Source of the DNA: a virus
Direction: 5' to 3' (one strand)
DNA: 49,305 bases
Virus record (IMG/VR): IMGVR_UViG_3300025120_000094
Coordinates: 1 to 49,305 of that record
The notes under the pieces are model-generated. The model ran no database searches. It saw only the letters and a program-made list of their open reading frames with translations, and had not been told where the DNA came from. Below, in pieces: positions 40,852-47,883 of this stretch; position 1 is the stretch's first letter, and each line of letters starts with the position of its first letter. The position numbers and the translations under genes were made by a program.

Positions 40852-41477
40852 TGACAATTAACATTGATGACACTACATACAAGTTAGATGAAAAAAACTA
40901 TTTTTCAGAAGGCACCACTAAGGATAAAATTATACTTGGTATAACTAATAGTTTAAATATGTCTCACTATAACGGATGGACTAAAAGATTTAACGGAAAC
41001 TATAAAAATACTGCCATGTTTACAATTAAGTTAGATGGTAAAATATATCAACACTTCTCACCTAATTATTTTTCAAACTATATGGGTGATTCTAACCTAA
41101 TAGAAAGAACAATAACTATTGTATTAGAGAATGAAGGTTGGTTAAATAAAGACTTAGTTAGTAAAAATAAGTACATTAACTATGTTGGACATATTTATAA
41201 TAGAACAGATTCTGTTATTGAAAAAAATTGGAGAGGACAAAAGTACTGGGCACCATTTACAAAAGAACAAATAAAGGCTACAGTTGAACTAACCTCTAAA
41301 TTATGTGAGCAATTTAATATACCATTTAAGGCAATCTCACACAATACTAATCTAGTTAACCCTTCTAGTTTTAAGGGTGTATTATATAGAAGTAATTTTA
41401 ATAAGTTTTATACAGATATAACCCCAGCATGGAATTGCAAAGACTTTAAAAATAAATTAGAGAAAAATGAAAAATAA
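40851..41477 (+). CDS. Amidase_2-like endolysin, atypical zinc site
   Basis: A 208-aa protein resembling N-acetylmuramoyl-L-alanine amidases, which cut peptidoglycan at the end of infection. The fold's landmarks are in order: KIILGITNSL (the V-I-L-H-H-T strand), TAMFTIKLDGKIYQHF, RTITIVLENEGW, the helix PFTKEQIKATVELTSKLCEQ, then KAISHN and YTDITPAWN. Two zinc ligands are conserved (H164 and D189), but the first His of the family is Gly (G30). Activity therefore needs testing; H39 in MSHYNGW could substitute. It overlaps its neighbours on both sides and lies upstream of two spanin-like genes, which supports an endolysin role. Identification rests on pattern by eye. Confidence 0.7.
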   Translation: MTINIDDTTYKLDEKNYFSEGTTKDKIILGITNSLNMSHYNGWTKRFNGNYKNTAMFTIKLDGKIYQHFSPNYFSNYMGDSNLIERTITIVLENEGWLNKDLVSKNKYINYVGHIYNRTDSVIEKNWRGQKYWAPFTKEQIKATVELTSKLCEQFNIPFKAISHNTNLVNPSSFKGVLYRSNFNKFYTDITPAWNCKDFKNKLEKNEK

Positions 41478-41949
41478 CAGAATTGAAAACGAGCACGACA
41501 TTACTAAAAAAATGTTAAATACTCTAAGAAAGGGTATTAATAGACTTAATGAGAATGAAGAGATTGTTATAGATAATGAAGAAACTATCAACGATAACGA
41601 ACCAGTAGAAGATGAAACTGAAATTGAAACTGAAGATGATAGTGAAGATGGATTAGATAGTCCAGAAGCTAAAGAAGAAATTAATAAGATTAGTGAAGTT
41701 GTAAACCCATTAATAACGGTAAAAACTTTTAACATTTTTGAAGATAGTGGAAACGTAGTCATGAGTGGTGGTTTTCAGAATACAGAAATAGATTGGCAGT
41801 TTTCCAAGAATGATGGATTATTTATAAATGCTGACAACGTTAACTTAACTGATGAGGTTAAACAAATGCTCGATAAACTAAGTGCTTACTATAAGAACTG
41901 GAAAGAAGATTGGGCATCAAAGATTGGTGAGTACACTAAAAATGATTAA
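41467..41949 (+). CDS. Acidic hypothetical protein in the lysis region
   Basis: A 160-aa protein. Residues 1-30 form a basic helix (HDITKKMLNTLRKGINRLNE), residues 30-70 are a low-complexity Glu/Asp run, and ~80-160 form a probable small domain (VKTFNIFEDSGNVVMSGGFQ, then a helical WKEDWASKIGEYTKND end). I do not recognise a family. It overlaps the endolysin-like gene by 11 nt and the spanin-like gene by 8 nt. The N-terminal helix with an L-x-E sequence resembles those of other presumed virion proteins downstream, so it may not be a lysis protein at all. Confidence 0.65.
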   Translation: MKNNRIENEHDITKKMLNTLRKGINRLNENEEIVIDNEETINDNEPVEDETEIETEDDSEDGLDSPEAKEEINKISEVVNPLITVKTFNIFEDSGNVVMSGGFQNTEIDWQFSKNDGLFINADNVNLTDEVKQMLDKLSAYYKNWKEDWASKIGEYTKND

Positions 41950-42304
41950 AATGGATACTAAAAATTTGTTTATAATTTTACTTGGCGTAGCATTAATTCT
42001 TAGTTTCGTATTCAGACCTTCAACAGGTATTGACATGTACGAAAAAGAAATTAATAGTCTAAAGGTAAAAAACGAAAACTTAAAATTAAATAATGATACA
42101 TTATTAATGTTAAACAAATCATTAAATATTGAGATACAAGAATTGATTAATAACATCGATAGCACCAAAGCTCAATTAAATAAAACTAAAATAAAAATAA
42201 ACGACCTAGAAAATGAAAAAGGTAAAGTTTCTACTTACGTTAACACTCTTAATGCTGATGAAATTGCAGGTGAACTCTCAAACTACCTCAACAACAGAAA
42301 ATAG
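41942..42304 (+). CDS. Inner-membrane spanin-like protein
   Basis: About 120 aa from the chosen ATG at 41942 (MIKMDTKNL); an upstream frame to 41882 exists, but the membrane segment directly after this Met argues for the shorter form. Residues ~8-22 (FIILLGVALILSFVF) are a membrane anchor. The rest is a long coiled coil in the periplasm (NSLKVKNENLKLNNDTLLML and onward). Anchor plus coiled coil is the layout of Rz-type inner-membrane spanins. The gene overlaps the signal-peptide protein at 42213 by 92 nt, as Rz/Rz1 pairs often do. Function is inferred from architecture and the endolysin nearby. Confidence 0.65.
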   Translation: MIKMDTKNLFIILLGVALILSFVFRPSTGIDMYEKEINSLKVKNENLKLNNDTLLMLNKSLNIEIQELINNIDSTKAQLNKTKIKINDLENEKGKVSTYVNTLNADEIAGELSNYLNNRK

Positions 42305-42686
42305 AGTTAAAACGTTTATAAATGAAAAGGGTGATACATTAGTACAGATGTGCTACAAGGACGCTAGAACACTTTTAAATGATGTTCTAGAGTATCAGTA
42401 TACCGACAGTCTTTTAGGTGTTTACAAGGACAGAGATAGCTTAAATACAAAAACTATAACACTTCAAAAAGAAACTATAGTAAAGTTATCGTTAAAACAA
42501 TCTAACTATGAGACTATAGTAGAAAATTTAAGTGATATAAATAAAAATAAAGACGACGAGATTAACTTCCAACTGGATATTATAAAACAACAAAAGAAAG
42601 AAATTAGAAAACAAAAGTTTTATAAAATATTATCTACAATAGGTTCTGTTGTCTTACCCATAATAACATTATTAACTTTAAATTAG
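42213..42686 (+). CDS. Secreted coiled-coil protein with C-terminal membrane segment
   Basis: A 157-aa protein with a clear signal peptide (MKKVKFLLTLTLLMLMKLQV then NSQ, the short S-Q end common in Bacteroidota). A periplasmic coiled coil follows (DKNKDDEINFQLDIIKQQKK region), and a C-terminal hydrophobic segment (ILSTIGSVVLPIITLLTL). There is no lipobox Cys, so it is not a classic Rz1 lipoprotein. The C-terminal anchor plus exported N-terminus is closer to a unimolecular spanin without the lipid. It starts inside the spanin-like gene (92-nt overlap in another frame) and is followed one nt later by a small gene. It is probably the second half of a spanin pair. Confidence 0.6.
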   Translation: MKKVKFLLTLTLLMLMKLQVNSQTTSTTENRVKTFINEKGDTLVQMCYKDARTLLNDVLEYQYTDSLLGVYKDRDSLNTKTITLQKETIVKLSLKQSNYETIVENLSDINKNKDDEINFQLDIIKQQKKEIRKQKFYKILSTIGSVVLPIITLLTLN

Positions 42687-42687
42687 T

Positions 42688-42966
42688 ATGGGTAGTAATC
42701 ATATGCATAAATTTCTAAGAAAATCAAAAGAAAATAACACCATACCAACACACGACCCTTATACTGGAGAATTAAACCCATTATATAAAGAACTAACAGG
42801 TAATAAAAATCCATTAACGTTAGATATTAAACACAATCCTATTGACTATGATAAAGTATCTATGGATGATTTAGTAAAGTCACTAGAGGGTAAAGACACA
42901 TTTAATTCTAGCAATGATGTCTATATAATTAAAAAACTCATTAAATTTTATAAAGAAAATAAATAA
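42688..42966 (+). CDS. Small hypothetical protein
   Basis: A 92-aa polar protein starting MGSNHMHKFLRKSKENN. It contains a short loop region, HDPYTGELNPLYKELTGNKN, and a C-terminal helix (NDVYIIKKLIKFYKENK). No domain is recognised. It begins one base after the spanin-like stop and ends 2 nt before a terminator, so it closes the lysis transcript. Confidence 0.6.
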   Translation: MGSNHMHKFLRKSKENNTIPTHDPYTGELNPLYKELTGNKNPLTLDIKHNPIDYDKVSMDDLVKSLEGKDTFNSSNDVYIIKKLIKFYKENK

Positions 42967-42968
42967 GA

Positions 42969-42991
42969 AACCTCATAGATGGGGTTTTTTT
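42969..42991 (+). terminator. Terminator at the end of the lysis block
   Basis: A 7-bp stem (AACCTCA with TGGGGTT, one T-G wobble) around TAGA is followed by a T run to 42991. Confidence 0.75.
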
Positions 42992-42998
42992 GGTATTC

Positions 42999-43025
42999 GT
43001 TTATATTTATATATAAACCTTTTTT
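42999..43025 (+). promoter_or_regulatory. Hairpin and T run abutting a start codon
   Basis: GTTTATA (42999-43005) and TATAAAC (43012-43018) form a 7-bp hairpin, followed by C and six T residues that touch the ATG at 43026. TATATTTA overlaps the left arm. It could be a weak second terminator, a promoter, or a structure controlling translation of the 84-aa gene. Confidence 0.35.
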
Positions 43026-43280
43026 ATGAAAGAATTAATTAAGAAAAGACTTACTGAAGAGTTCACTAAAACTGATGCTAAAACTGAAATCAAAAAATAC
43101 ATTGATTCTAGTGAGTTTAAGGGTAAAATCGAAAAAATAGTTAAGGATAGAATAAAAAATGAAAAGGAATTAGAAGACAAGGTTGTTGACATCACTAAGA
43201 ACGTATTAACACAACTATATAAAGCTCTTTGGGTAAAGAGGTCAGTATGGAAAAACATGCTATCAAACAAAGGAAACTAA
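43026..43280 (+). CDS. Small Lys/Glu-rich helical protein
   Basis: An 84-aa protein that is almost entirely alpha-helical and rich in Lys and Glu (MKELIKKRLTEEFTKTDAKT ... DITKNVLTQLYKALWVKRS). No family is recognised. The N-terminus resembles the MKNLIKKLLRES start of the 203-aa protein at 31774-32385, with a [LI]-x-E triplet soon after, as in other presumed internal proteins. It lies one nt before the 443-aa gene and is probably cotranscribed with it. Confidence 0.6.
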   Translation: MKELIKKRLTEEFTKTDAKTEIKKYIDSSEFKGKIEKIVKDRIKNEKELEDKVVDITKNVLTQLYKALWVKRSVWKNMLSNKGN

Positions 43281-43281
43281 C

Positions 43282-44613
43282 ATGAAGAAAATAAAAATAA
43301 GTGAACAACAAGCTAAAATGTTAAAAGACTTAGGTAAAACTAAAGTTCTTAAGATAACCCAAGAACAATATAGTAGGATAGTTGAACTTGAAAAACTTAA
43401 TGAGAATTTAGACCTATCTTCACGAATTGGTAGAGAATTTAACAAAAATCTATCTTCAGGGGCTAGAGCCGACATTAATAAGATGGAAGAAGGTCAAAGT
43501 GGTAAAATAAATGAAATTTATGAAATGTACGAATCATTTATTTCCGAACTATATGGTGTTAATGAAAACACAGAAAAAAAACACGATAAGTTAATCAAAT
43601 TAATGGAACTAGCTGGCTTAGTCAACAACAACAGATTAGTAAAAGAAAAATTTAACAACGATAAAAACCTTGTTGAATATGTAATGTGTGAAGCTCTTTA
43701 TGAAATGCATAATGGTTGTAGTGAATATAAAGTTATGGAGATGATAGAAGAAATGCTTCATGAAAATGAATACCAAGAACACAAACCTGGTGAGACTATA
43801 GACATGTTTAAAGATTATCAAGGTAAACCTGAAAGAGTTGAGGTAAATCCTAAAAAATACGTTGAGGACTGGTTAAAAGATAACTCCGAAAATACTCATG
43901 ACAACTATCTATCTTTTCAAAATCAATATAATAAAGGTGAATATGGACAAGCATTTAGAGATATAACAAGATTAAAAAAAGAGAATAAAGACTCTTATCC
44001 AAAAGATGAAGCAACAATGGCAGGTTCAGCTGGTGCTTATGTGGGTCAAACGGGAGGTAACCCAATACACAAAACAAATGTTGTCATTATAAATGATGAA
44101 GAGGTTGAAATAGGAACTAATAACAGTATTATTAATAAGGTTATGGAATTATCAGAAATAATTTCTTATAACAGTGAACCAAACTCTAAATTTATTCAAG
44201 ATTTACATAAACTTAAAGGTGATATACTTAATGAACTAGAAAATAATCCAGAGGGTAACCAAGGATGTAAAAAGATACCAAAAATGATTAATACACTAAT
44301 AAAATTAGCTAATGAGGCTAACACATCAGGTATAACTGATGAATACACTAATTTTTTAGGGTTATGTCAGGAATATCTAAATGAAGATTTTTTATCCACT
44401 TTAAAATACGAAGAAGAGATACTAGAGCAAAGTGTCCAAAATTCTGGAGCATATGACGTTAACAGCTTTGTTAACCCAGAAATGACAGGTGACACACTAA
44501 GAGGTGAAGGTCCAACATGGAAAAAACCCACAATACCTGGTGGTACAGAAGTTAAAATACCTGAAAAGTGTTCTACATTTCCATATTGTAATCAAGGAGT
44601 TAAAACAACTTAA
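43282..44613 (+). CDS. Hypothetical helical protein, possible virion/internal protein
   Basis: A 443-aa acidic protein of unknown family. It starts MKKIKISEQQAKMLKDLGKT and continues LKITQEQYSRIVELEKLNEN. The middle (~90-160) is a helical domain with several Met and Glu residues (EYVMCEALYEMHNGCSEYKV). The next part holds PGETIDMFKDYQGKPERVEV and a Gly/Ala stretch (AGSAGAYVGQTGGNP), and the last ~60 residues are a Pro/Gly-rich tail. The start pattern with I-x-E and L-x-E triplets fits the idea of a head protein trimmed by a prohead protease, but that is unproven. It has no membrane segment. Confidence 0.62.
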   Translation: MKKIKISEQQAKMLKDLGKTKVLKITQEQYSRIVELEKLNENLDLSSRIGREFNKNLSSGARADINKMEEGQSGKINEIYEMYESFISELYGVNENTEKKHDKLIKLMELAGLVNNNRLVKEKFNNDKNLVEYVMCEALYEMHNGCSEYKVMEMIEEMLHENEYQEHKPGETIDMFKDYQGKPERVEVNPKKYVEDWLKDNSENTHDNYLSFQNQYNKGEYGQAFRDITRLKKENKDSYPKDEATMAGSAGAYVGQTGGNPIHKTNVVIINDEEVEIGTNNSIINKVMELSEIISYNSEPNSKFIQDLHKLKGDILNELENNPEGNQGCKKIPKMINTLIKLANEANTSGITDEYTNFLGLCQEYLNEDFLSTLKYEEEILEQSVQNSGAYDVNSFVNPEMTGDTLRGEGPTWKKPTIPGGTEVKIPEKCSTFPYCNQGVKTT

Positions 44614-44644
44614 GTAAATAAATAATAAATTAAATATAAATATT

Positions 44645-44878
44645 TTGAGCAAAACAGTAAAATCAATAAGTAAATTAGTTGCAACTATGATTATAGTTGT
44701 AATAGGGGCATTTTTAATCTTATATAACTCCAACGAAAGTAAGATAGATAAAGTAGATAAATTAATAATTAAATCAGATACAACATTAATTGATTCTATA
44801 ATAGTAAAAGAAATATGTGAGGATAGTATAATAGTTAATGACACTATATTCTCAGACACATTAAAGAGTGTAAAATAA
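44645..44878 (+). CDS. Small single-span membrane protein
   Basis: A 77-aa protein with one membrane segment at about residues 13-32 (LVATMIIVVIGAFLILYN). The C-terminal half contains Asp/Ser/Ile-rich short repeats (TTLIDSIIVKEICEDSIIVN then DTIFSDTLKSV). The apparent start is TTG at 44645, because no ATG precedes the membrane segment until 44687; a start there would leave only part of the hydrophobic span exposed. An upstream gap (44614-44644) is AT-rich. The function is unknown; it could be a small phage membrane effector. Confidence 0.5.
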   Translation: MSKTVKSISKLVATMIIVVIGAFLILYNSNESKIDKVDKLIIKSDTTLIDSIIVKEICEDSIIVNDTIFSDTLKSVK

Positions 44879-44914
44879 TTTTAAAAAAATAAGATAATTT
44901 TAGGTAATTATTAG

Positions 44915-44932
44915 ATATTTATATAAATAAAG
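44915..44932 (+). promoter_or_regulatory. Relaxed copy of the AATAAAG motif
   Basis: ATATTTATATAAATAAAG lies 6 nt before the ATG of the 611-aa gene and matches the first seven bases and the AATAAAG end of the ATATTTATAATAAAGAA motif with an extra base between. Confidence 0.4.
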
Positions 44933-44938
44933 CAGATT

Positions 44939-46774
44939 ATGGACAAGAAAAATATAAAAAAACATTTGACAAGTACTTTTTTATCAGAAGATAAAAAACC
45001 TGTAGGACTGTCTAATACTGAAAAAGTTCAAGCGGACTCAAAGAAGTTTAATAACGCTAATCAAAAAGAAGTTGCTAAAGAAATGAAAGGTTATGAAAAA
45101 TCTTTAGAAAAAGGAACTGAACCTGTAAAATACGAAAACGATAAAGAACAACAAGAATATCATGGTGAAATGGAAATCATGAACGGTCTTGAAATGAATA
45201 GGTTTCAAAATGACCCAGGTAAGACATTTAAAGAAAGAGCAGAAAAAGCTATAGCTGGTGACGCATCAATGGGCAACTCTCCAGACTACGCTAATGTCGT
45301 AACAGCTGACCAAGCTGGATTTACTGGACCAGACTCTGGTAAGAATTTAGTAAAGAAAATTAAATCATCTAAAGAAAAAAGAGATAAAGCTAGTGAATTG
45401 AGTAATAAGAATACAACTAGTGTTGACTCTACCGACTTTAAGGACAGCTCAATGAATAATAAATCACCTAAAAGTGTTGCTATATCAGAAAATAAAATTA
45501 ACAAAAAAAGTAAAATGAAAAGACTTGTATTTAAAAAAGAATTTAAGGGTGTTGGAAATGCTCTTAATTTAATTCCAGAAACATATAAGGTTAATGGAAA
45601 ACAATTTCACATGACTGATGGAAATGAAAAATATGAAATAAGATGGGAAGGAAGCTTAACTGAAGGTAGAGCAATTGTTCTTAAGGCTTCAGATAAGAAC
45701 CTAATGAACGAAGACATGGAAAACATGAAACGTCTTATGGGTTATAAGTCACAAGACACTCTTGGTACCGTTAAGGGCTCTGCAAGACTTGATGAGAACG
45801 CAAGATTTAATGACATCTTAGGTAAGACTAAGAATCTTATGACTGAAATGACTGGTGGCCCTGGATTTACTGGTGAGGGAAACCTTGAAGGTATGGATGA
45901 ATATAATGTGGATGAAGAATCTAATACGAATAGACAACAACAAATTTCTAATCAAAGAAAGATTGAAAAAGATAATGAGGAGGAGAAATTAAACATAATG
46001 GTTAATAAGCATGCAGACGATAATATAATATATGGTTATAAGGATAAAAAAAACCTTGACAACGAAAATAGAAAAATATACAAAGTTACAGAGATAAATC
46101 CAAATGCTCAATCAGTTAACTACCCGATTGAAGTAAGATTTGGGAGTAGCCATTATAGAACACATTTACTGATGATATCACCTAATAATATTGCGACAGA
46201 GAGCTTTTTAAATGACGAATATATTAGTGAAAAAAGTTTTCAAAACATTATAACGATTACAAAAGATGCAATTGATATGTCTGAATTAAGTGAAACAGAT
46301 AAACAGAAAGCACTTAATAATGTAGTAAATAAATTTGAAGAACATATTAACACGAATATACCAGACGAGGAAAAAGGTGTGTATGAATACGGTTTAAGTG
46401 AGCAATGGAACCCAGATGAGTCTTATACTGGACCATTTTTTACTGCCTCATTCATGGATGAACCAGGAGAAGGTAGATTACATGTAATTTCAGACGTTGA
46501 AGTAGATGAGTATCAAGGTAATGGTTGGGATATCGAAGGTCCGATGTCTTATGATGACGCTAATGATAAAATGGTTAGTTTCGATAATTCAAACAAACAG
46601 TTCAACTATCTATCTGGTCTAGATGACAGTGATGTTGAGCGTGATGAAATGAATTATAACCGTGGTGGTAAAACTCCACCACATATATCCGCTATAAACC
46701 AATACGATACTTATAGAAAAAATAGAGCACAACAAATATCTAACAGAAAATTAAGAGGTGGTGATGATTGGTAA
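44939..46774 (+). CDS. Two-part protein with MKRL-domain, possible virion/internal protein
   Basis: A 611-aa acidic, Lys/Glu-rich protein. Residues 1-192 are a polar, probably disordered region beginning MDKKNIKKHLTSTFLSEDKK. At residue 193 an internal Met begins MKRLVFKKEFKGVGNALNLI and runs to about residue 305 (LGTVKGSARLDEN and ILGKTKNLM). This ~113-residue block is closely similar, at protein and DNA level, to the N-terminus of the gene at 47880. The remainder (~305-611) is acidic and includes PGFTGEGNLEGMDEYN and a C-terminal Asp/Ser-rich segment. The domain is unknown to me. The shared Met suggests that a free-standing gene was fused to a new N-terminus. Confidence 0.65.
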   Translation: MDKKNIKKHLTSTFLSEDKKPVGLSNTEKVQADSKKFNNANQKEVAKEMKGYEKSLEKGTEPVKYENDKEQQEYHGEMEIMNGLEMNRFQNDPGKTFKERAEKAIAGDASMGNSPDYANVVTADQAGFTGPDSGKNLVKKIKSSKEKRDKASELSNKNTTSVDSTDFKDSSMNNKSPKSVAISENKINKKSKMKRLVFKKEFKGVGNALNLIPETYKVNGKQFHMTDGNEKYEIRWEGSLTEGRAIVLKASDKNLMNEDMENMKRLMGYKSQDTLGTVKGSARLDENARFNDILGKTKNLMTEMTGGPGFTGEGNLEGMDEYNVDEESNTNRQQQISNQRKIEKDNEEEKLNIMVNKHADDNIIYGYKDKKNLDNENRKIYKVTEINPNAQSVNYPIEVRFGSSHYRTHLLMISPNNIATESFLNDEYISEKSFQNIITITKDAIDMSELSETDKQKALNNVVNKFEEHINTNIPDEEKGVYEYGLSEQWNPDESYTGPFFTASFMDEPGEGRLHVISDVEVDEYQGNGWDIEGPMSYDDANDKMVSFDNSNKQFNYLSGLDDSDVERDEMNYNRGGKTPPHISAINQYDTYRKNRAQQISNRKLRGGDDW

Positions 46775-46776
46775 AA

Positions 46777-47883
46777 ATGAAATTAAGTTTATCACACATA
46801 TTTGAACAAGTAAAACAAGCCCTTAACTTTCAAAAGGTTAGGGTTGGTTTGTTTACTGAAAGTAGTGGTTTTTCAAGAAGTTACGGTGATGAATACGATG
46901 ATTTACCTGGTGGTAGTTCTAGCAGTGAATCCGATATTGAATACATTAATATAACACCAGTAATGAGTGTTAGGAACCCTAAATTTAAAGAAGCACTTAA
47001 AGACGTGTTCTCTGAAGATAAATTATATGATATGGGTTTAGATTGGGGTGATGATGAGAGTGGTACTAATTCAATCATTTGTACTGAAGGTGTGTTAATG
47101 TATAAATGGTACTATGATGAAGATTATTCTGGCGGTAGTTCAGGTTCAAGTTTGGATATTGACACACTTGATGATGATAAATGGCAAAAGATTAAAGACG
47201 CAATTAAACCAATATTGGACCAATCCGACATAAATCATGCAATAAAGGAAGTTGGTGAACTTAAACGTAGAATTAGTAATCAGTATAAAGAAAGGTCTGA
47301 CAAGGCGAAAAAACAAGACCGTCTTGTAAAGAAAAAAAGACAAGGTGATACTTACGAACCAAGATTACTACTATATAACGATTTAAAAGTTATAACTAAT
47401 GATGCTGGTAAAAAGGGGATTAAAAAAATATACAATAAATATACAGAAAGTGGTAAAATACTTGTACCAATAATTTTTGATGATATCTATGAAAGGGATT
47501 CTAGAAAAGAAAAAGGAATTATATTAATTAGTATCGATGGAACCACTGCATTTAAAAGAACAATAGTATTTGAAGGTGGTAAACCAAAAATAACTGGAAA
47601 ACAAAAAATAGACCTTTTAAACAGAGCGAACCAGTTAATAAAGTATGCTATTGAAGACTCTAATTGGAAAATGGATGACAAGGAACTTATTAATAACTTT
47701 AAAAACTCAGACCAAGACACTCAGTTCAAAATAATCAAAAATGGGTTAAATCCACATAGAGAATCTAAAAAATGGGTCGGGACCACAACTAAATTTGGTA
47801 TTGAGTTATTGGGTAGAAAATTATACGAACACGTATACGATATAATAATAGAAATGATGAAAAACAAGACATATAAATTATGA
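46777..47883 (+). CDS. Hypothetical protein, Gly/Ser-linker rich
   Basis: A ~368-aa protein of unknown family. I chose the ATG at 46777, 2 nt after the upstream stop, over a TTG at 46768 that would overlap it. The N-terminus is LSLSHIFEQVKQALNFQKVR (I-x-E triplet). Short Gly/Ser-rich stretches (PGGSSSSESD and SGGSSGSSLD) separate small domains. The C-terminal ~170 residues are a probable alpha/beta domain (LLLYNDLKVITNDAGKKGIK, ILVPIIFDDIYERDSRKEKG). It overlaps the next gene by ATGA. It may encode a virion component of the same set as its neighbours. Confidence 0.6.
   Translation: MKLSLSHIFEQVKQALNFQKVRVGLFTESSGFSRSYGDEYDDLPGGSSSSESDIEYINITPVMSVRNPKFKEALKDVFSEDKLYDMGLDWGDDESGTNSIICTEGVLMYKWYYDEDYSGGSSGSSLDIDTLDDDKWQKIKDAIKPILDQSDINHAIKEVGELKRRISNQYKERSDKAKKQDRLVKKKRQGDTYEPRLLLYNDLKVITNDAGKKGIKKIYNKYTESGKILVPIIFDDIYERDSRKEKGIILISIDGTTAFKRTIVFEGGKPKITGKQKIDLLNRANQLIKYAIEDSNWKMDDKELINNFKNSDQDTQFKIIKNGLNPHRESKKWVGTTTKFGIELLGRKLYEHVYDIIIEMMKNKTYKL

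Noticed and set aside
41882-41941. Longer N-terminus for the inner-membrane spanin-like protein
   Set aside because: The extension (MLTIRTGKKIGHQR...) lies wholly inside the previous gene, and the signal-anchor layout fits the ATG at 41942 better.
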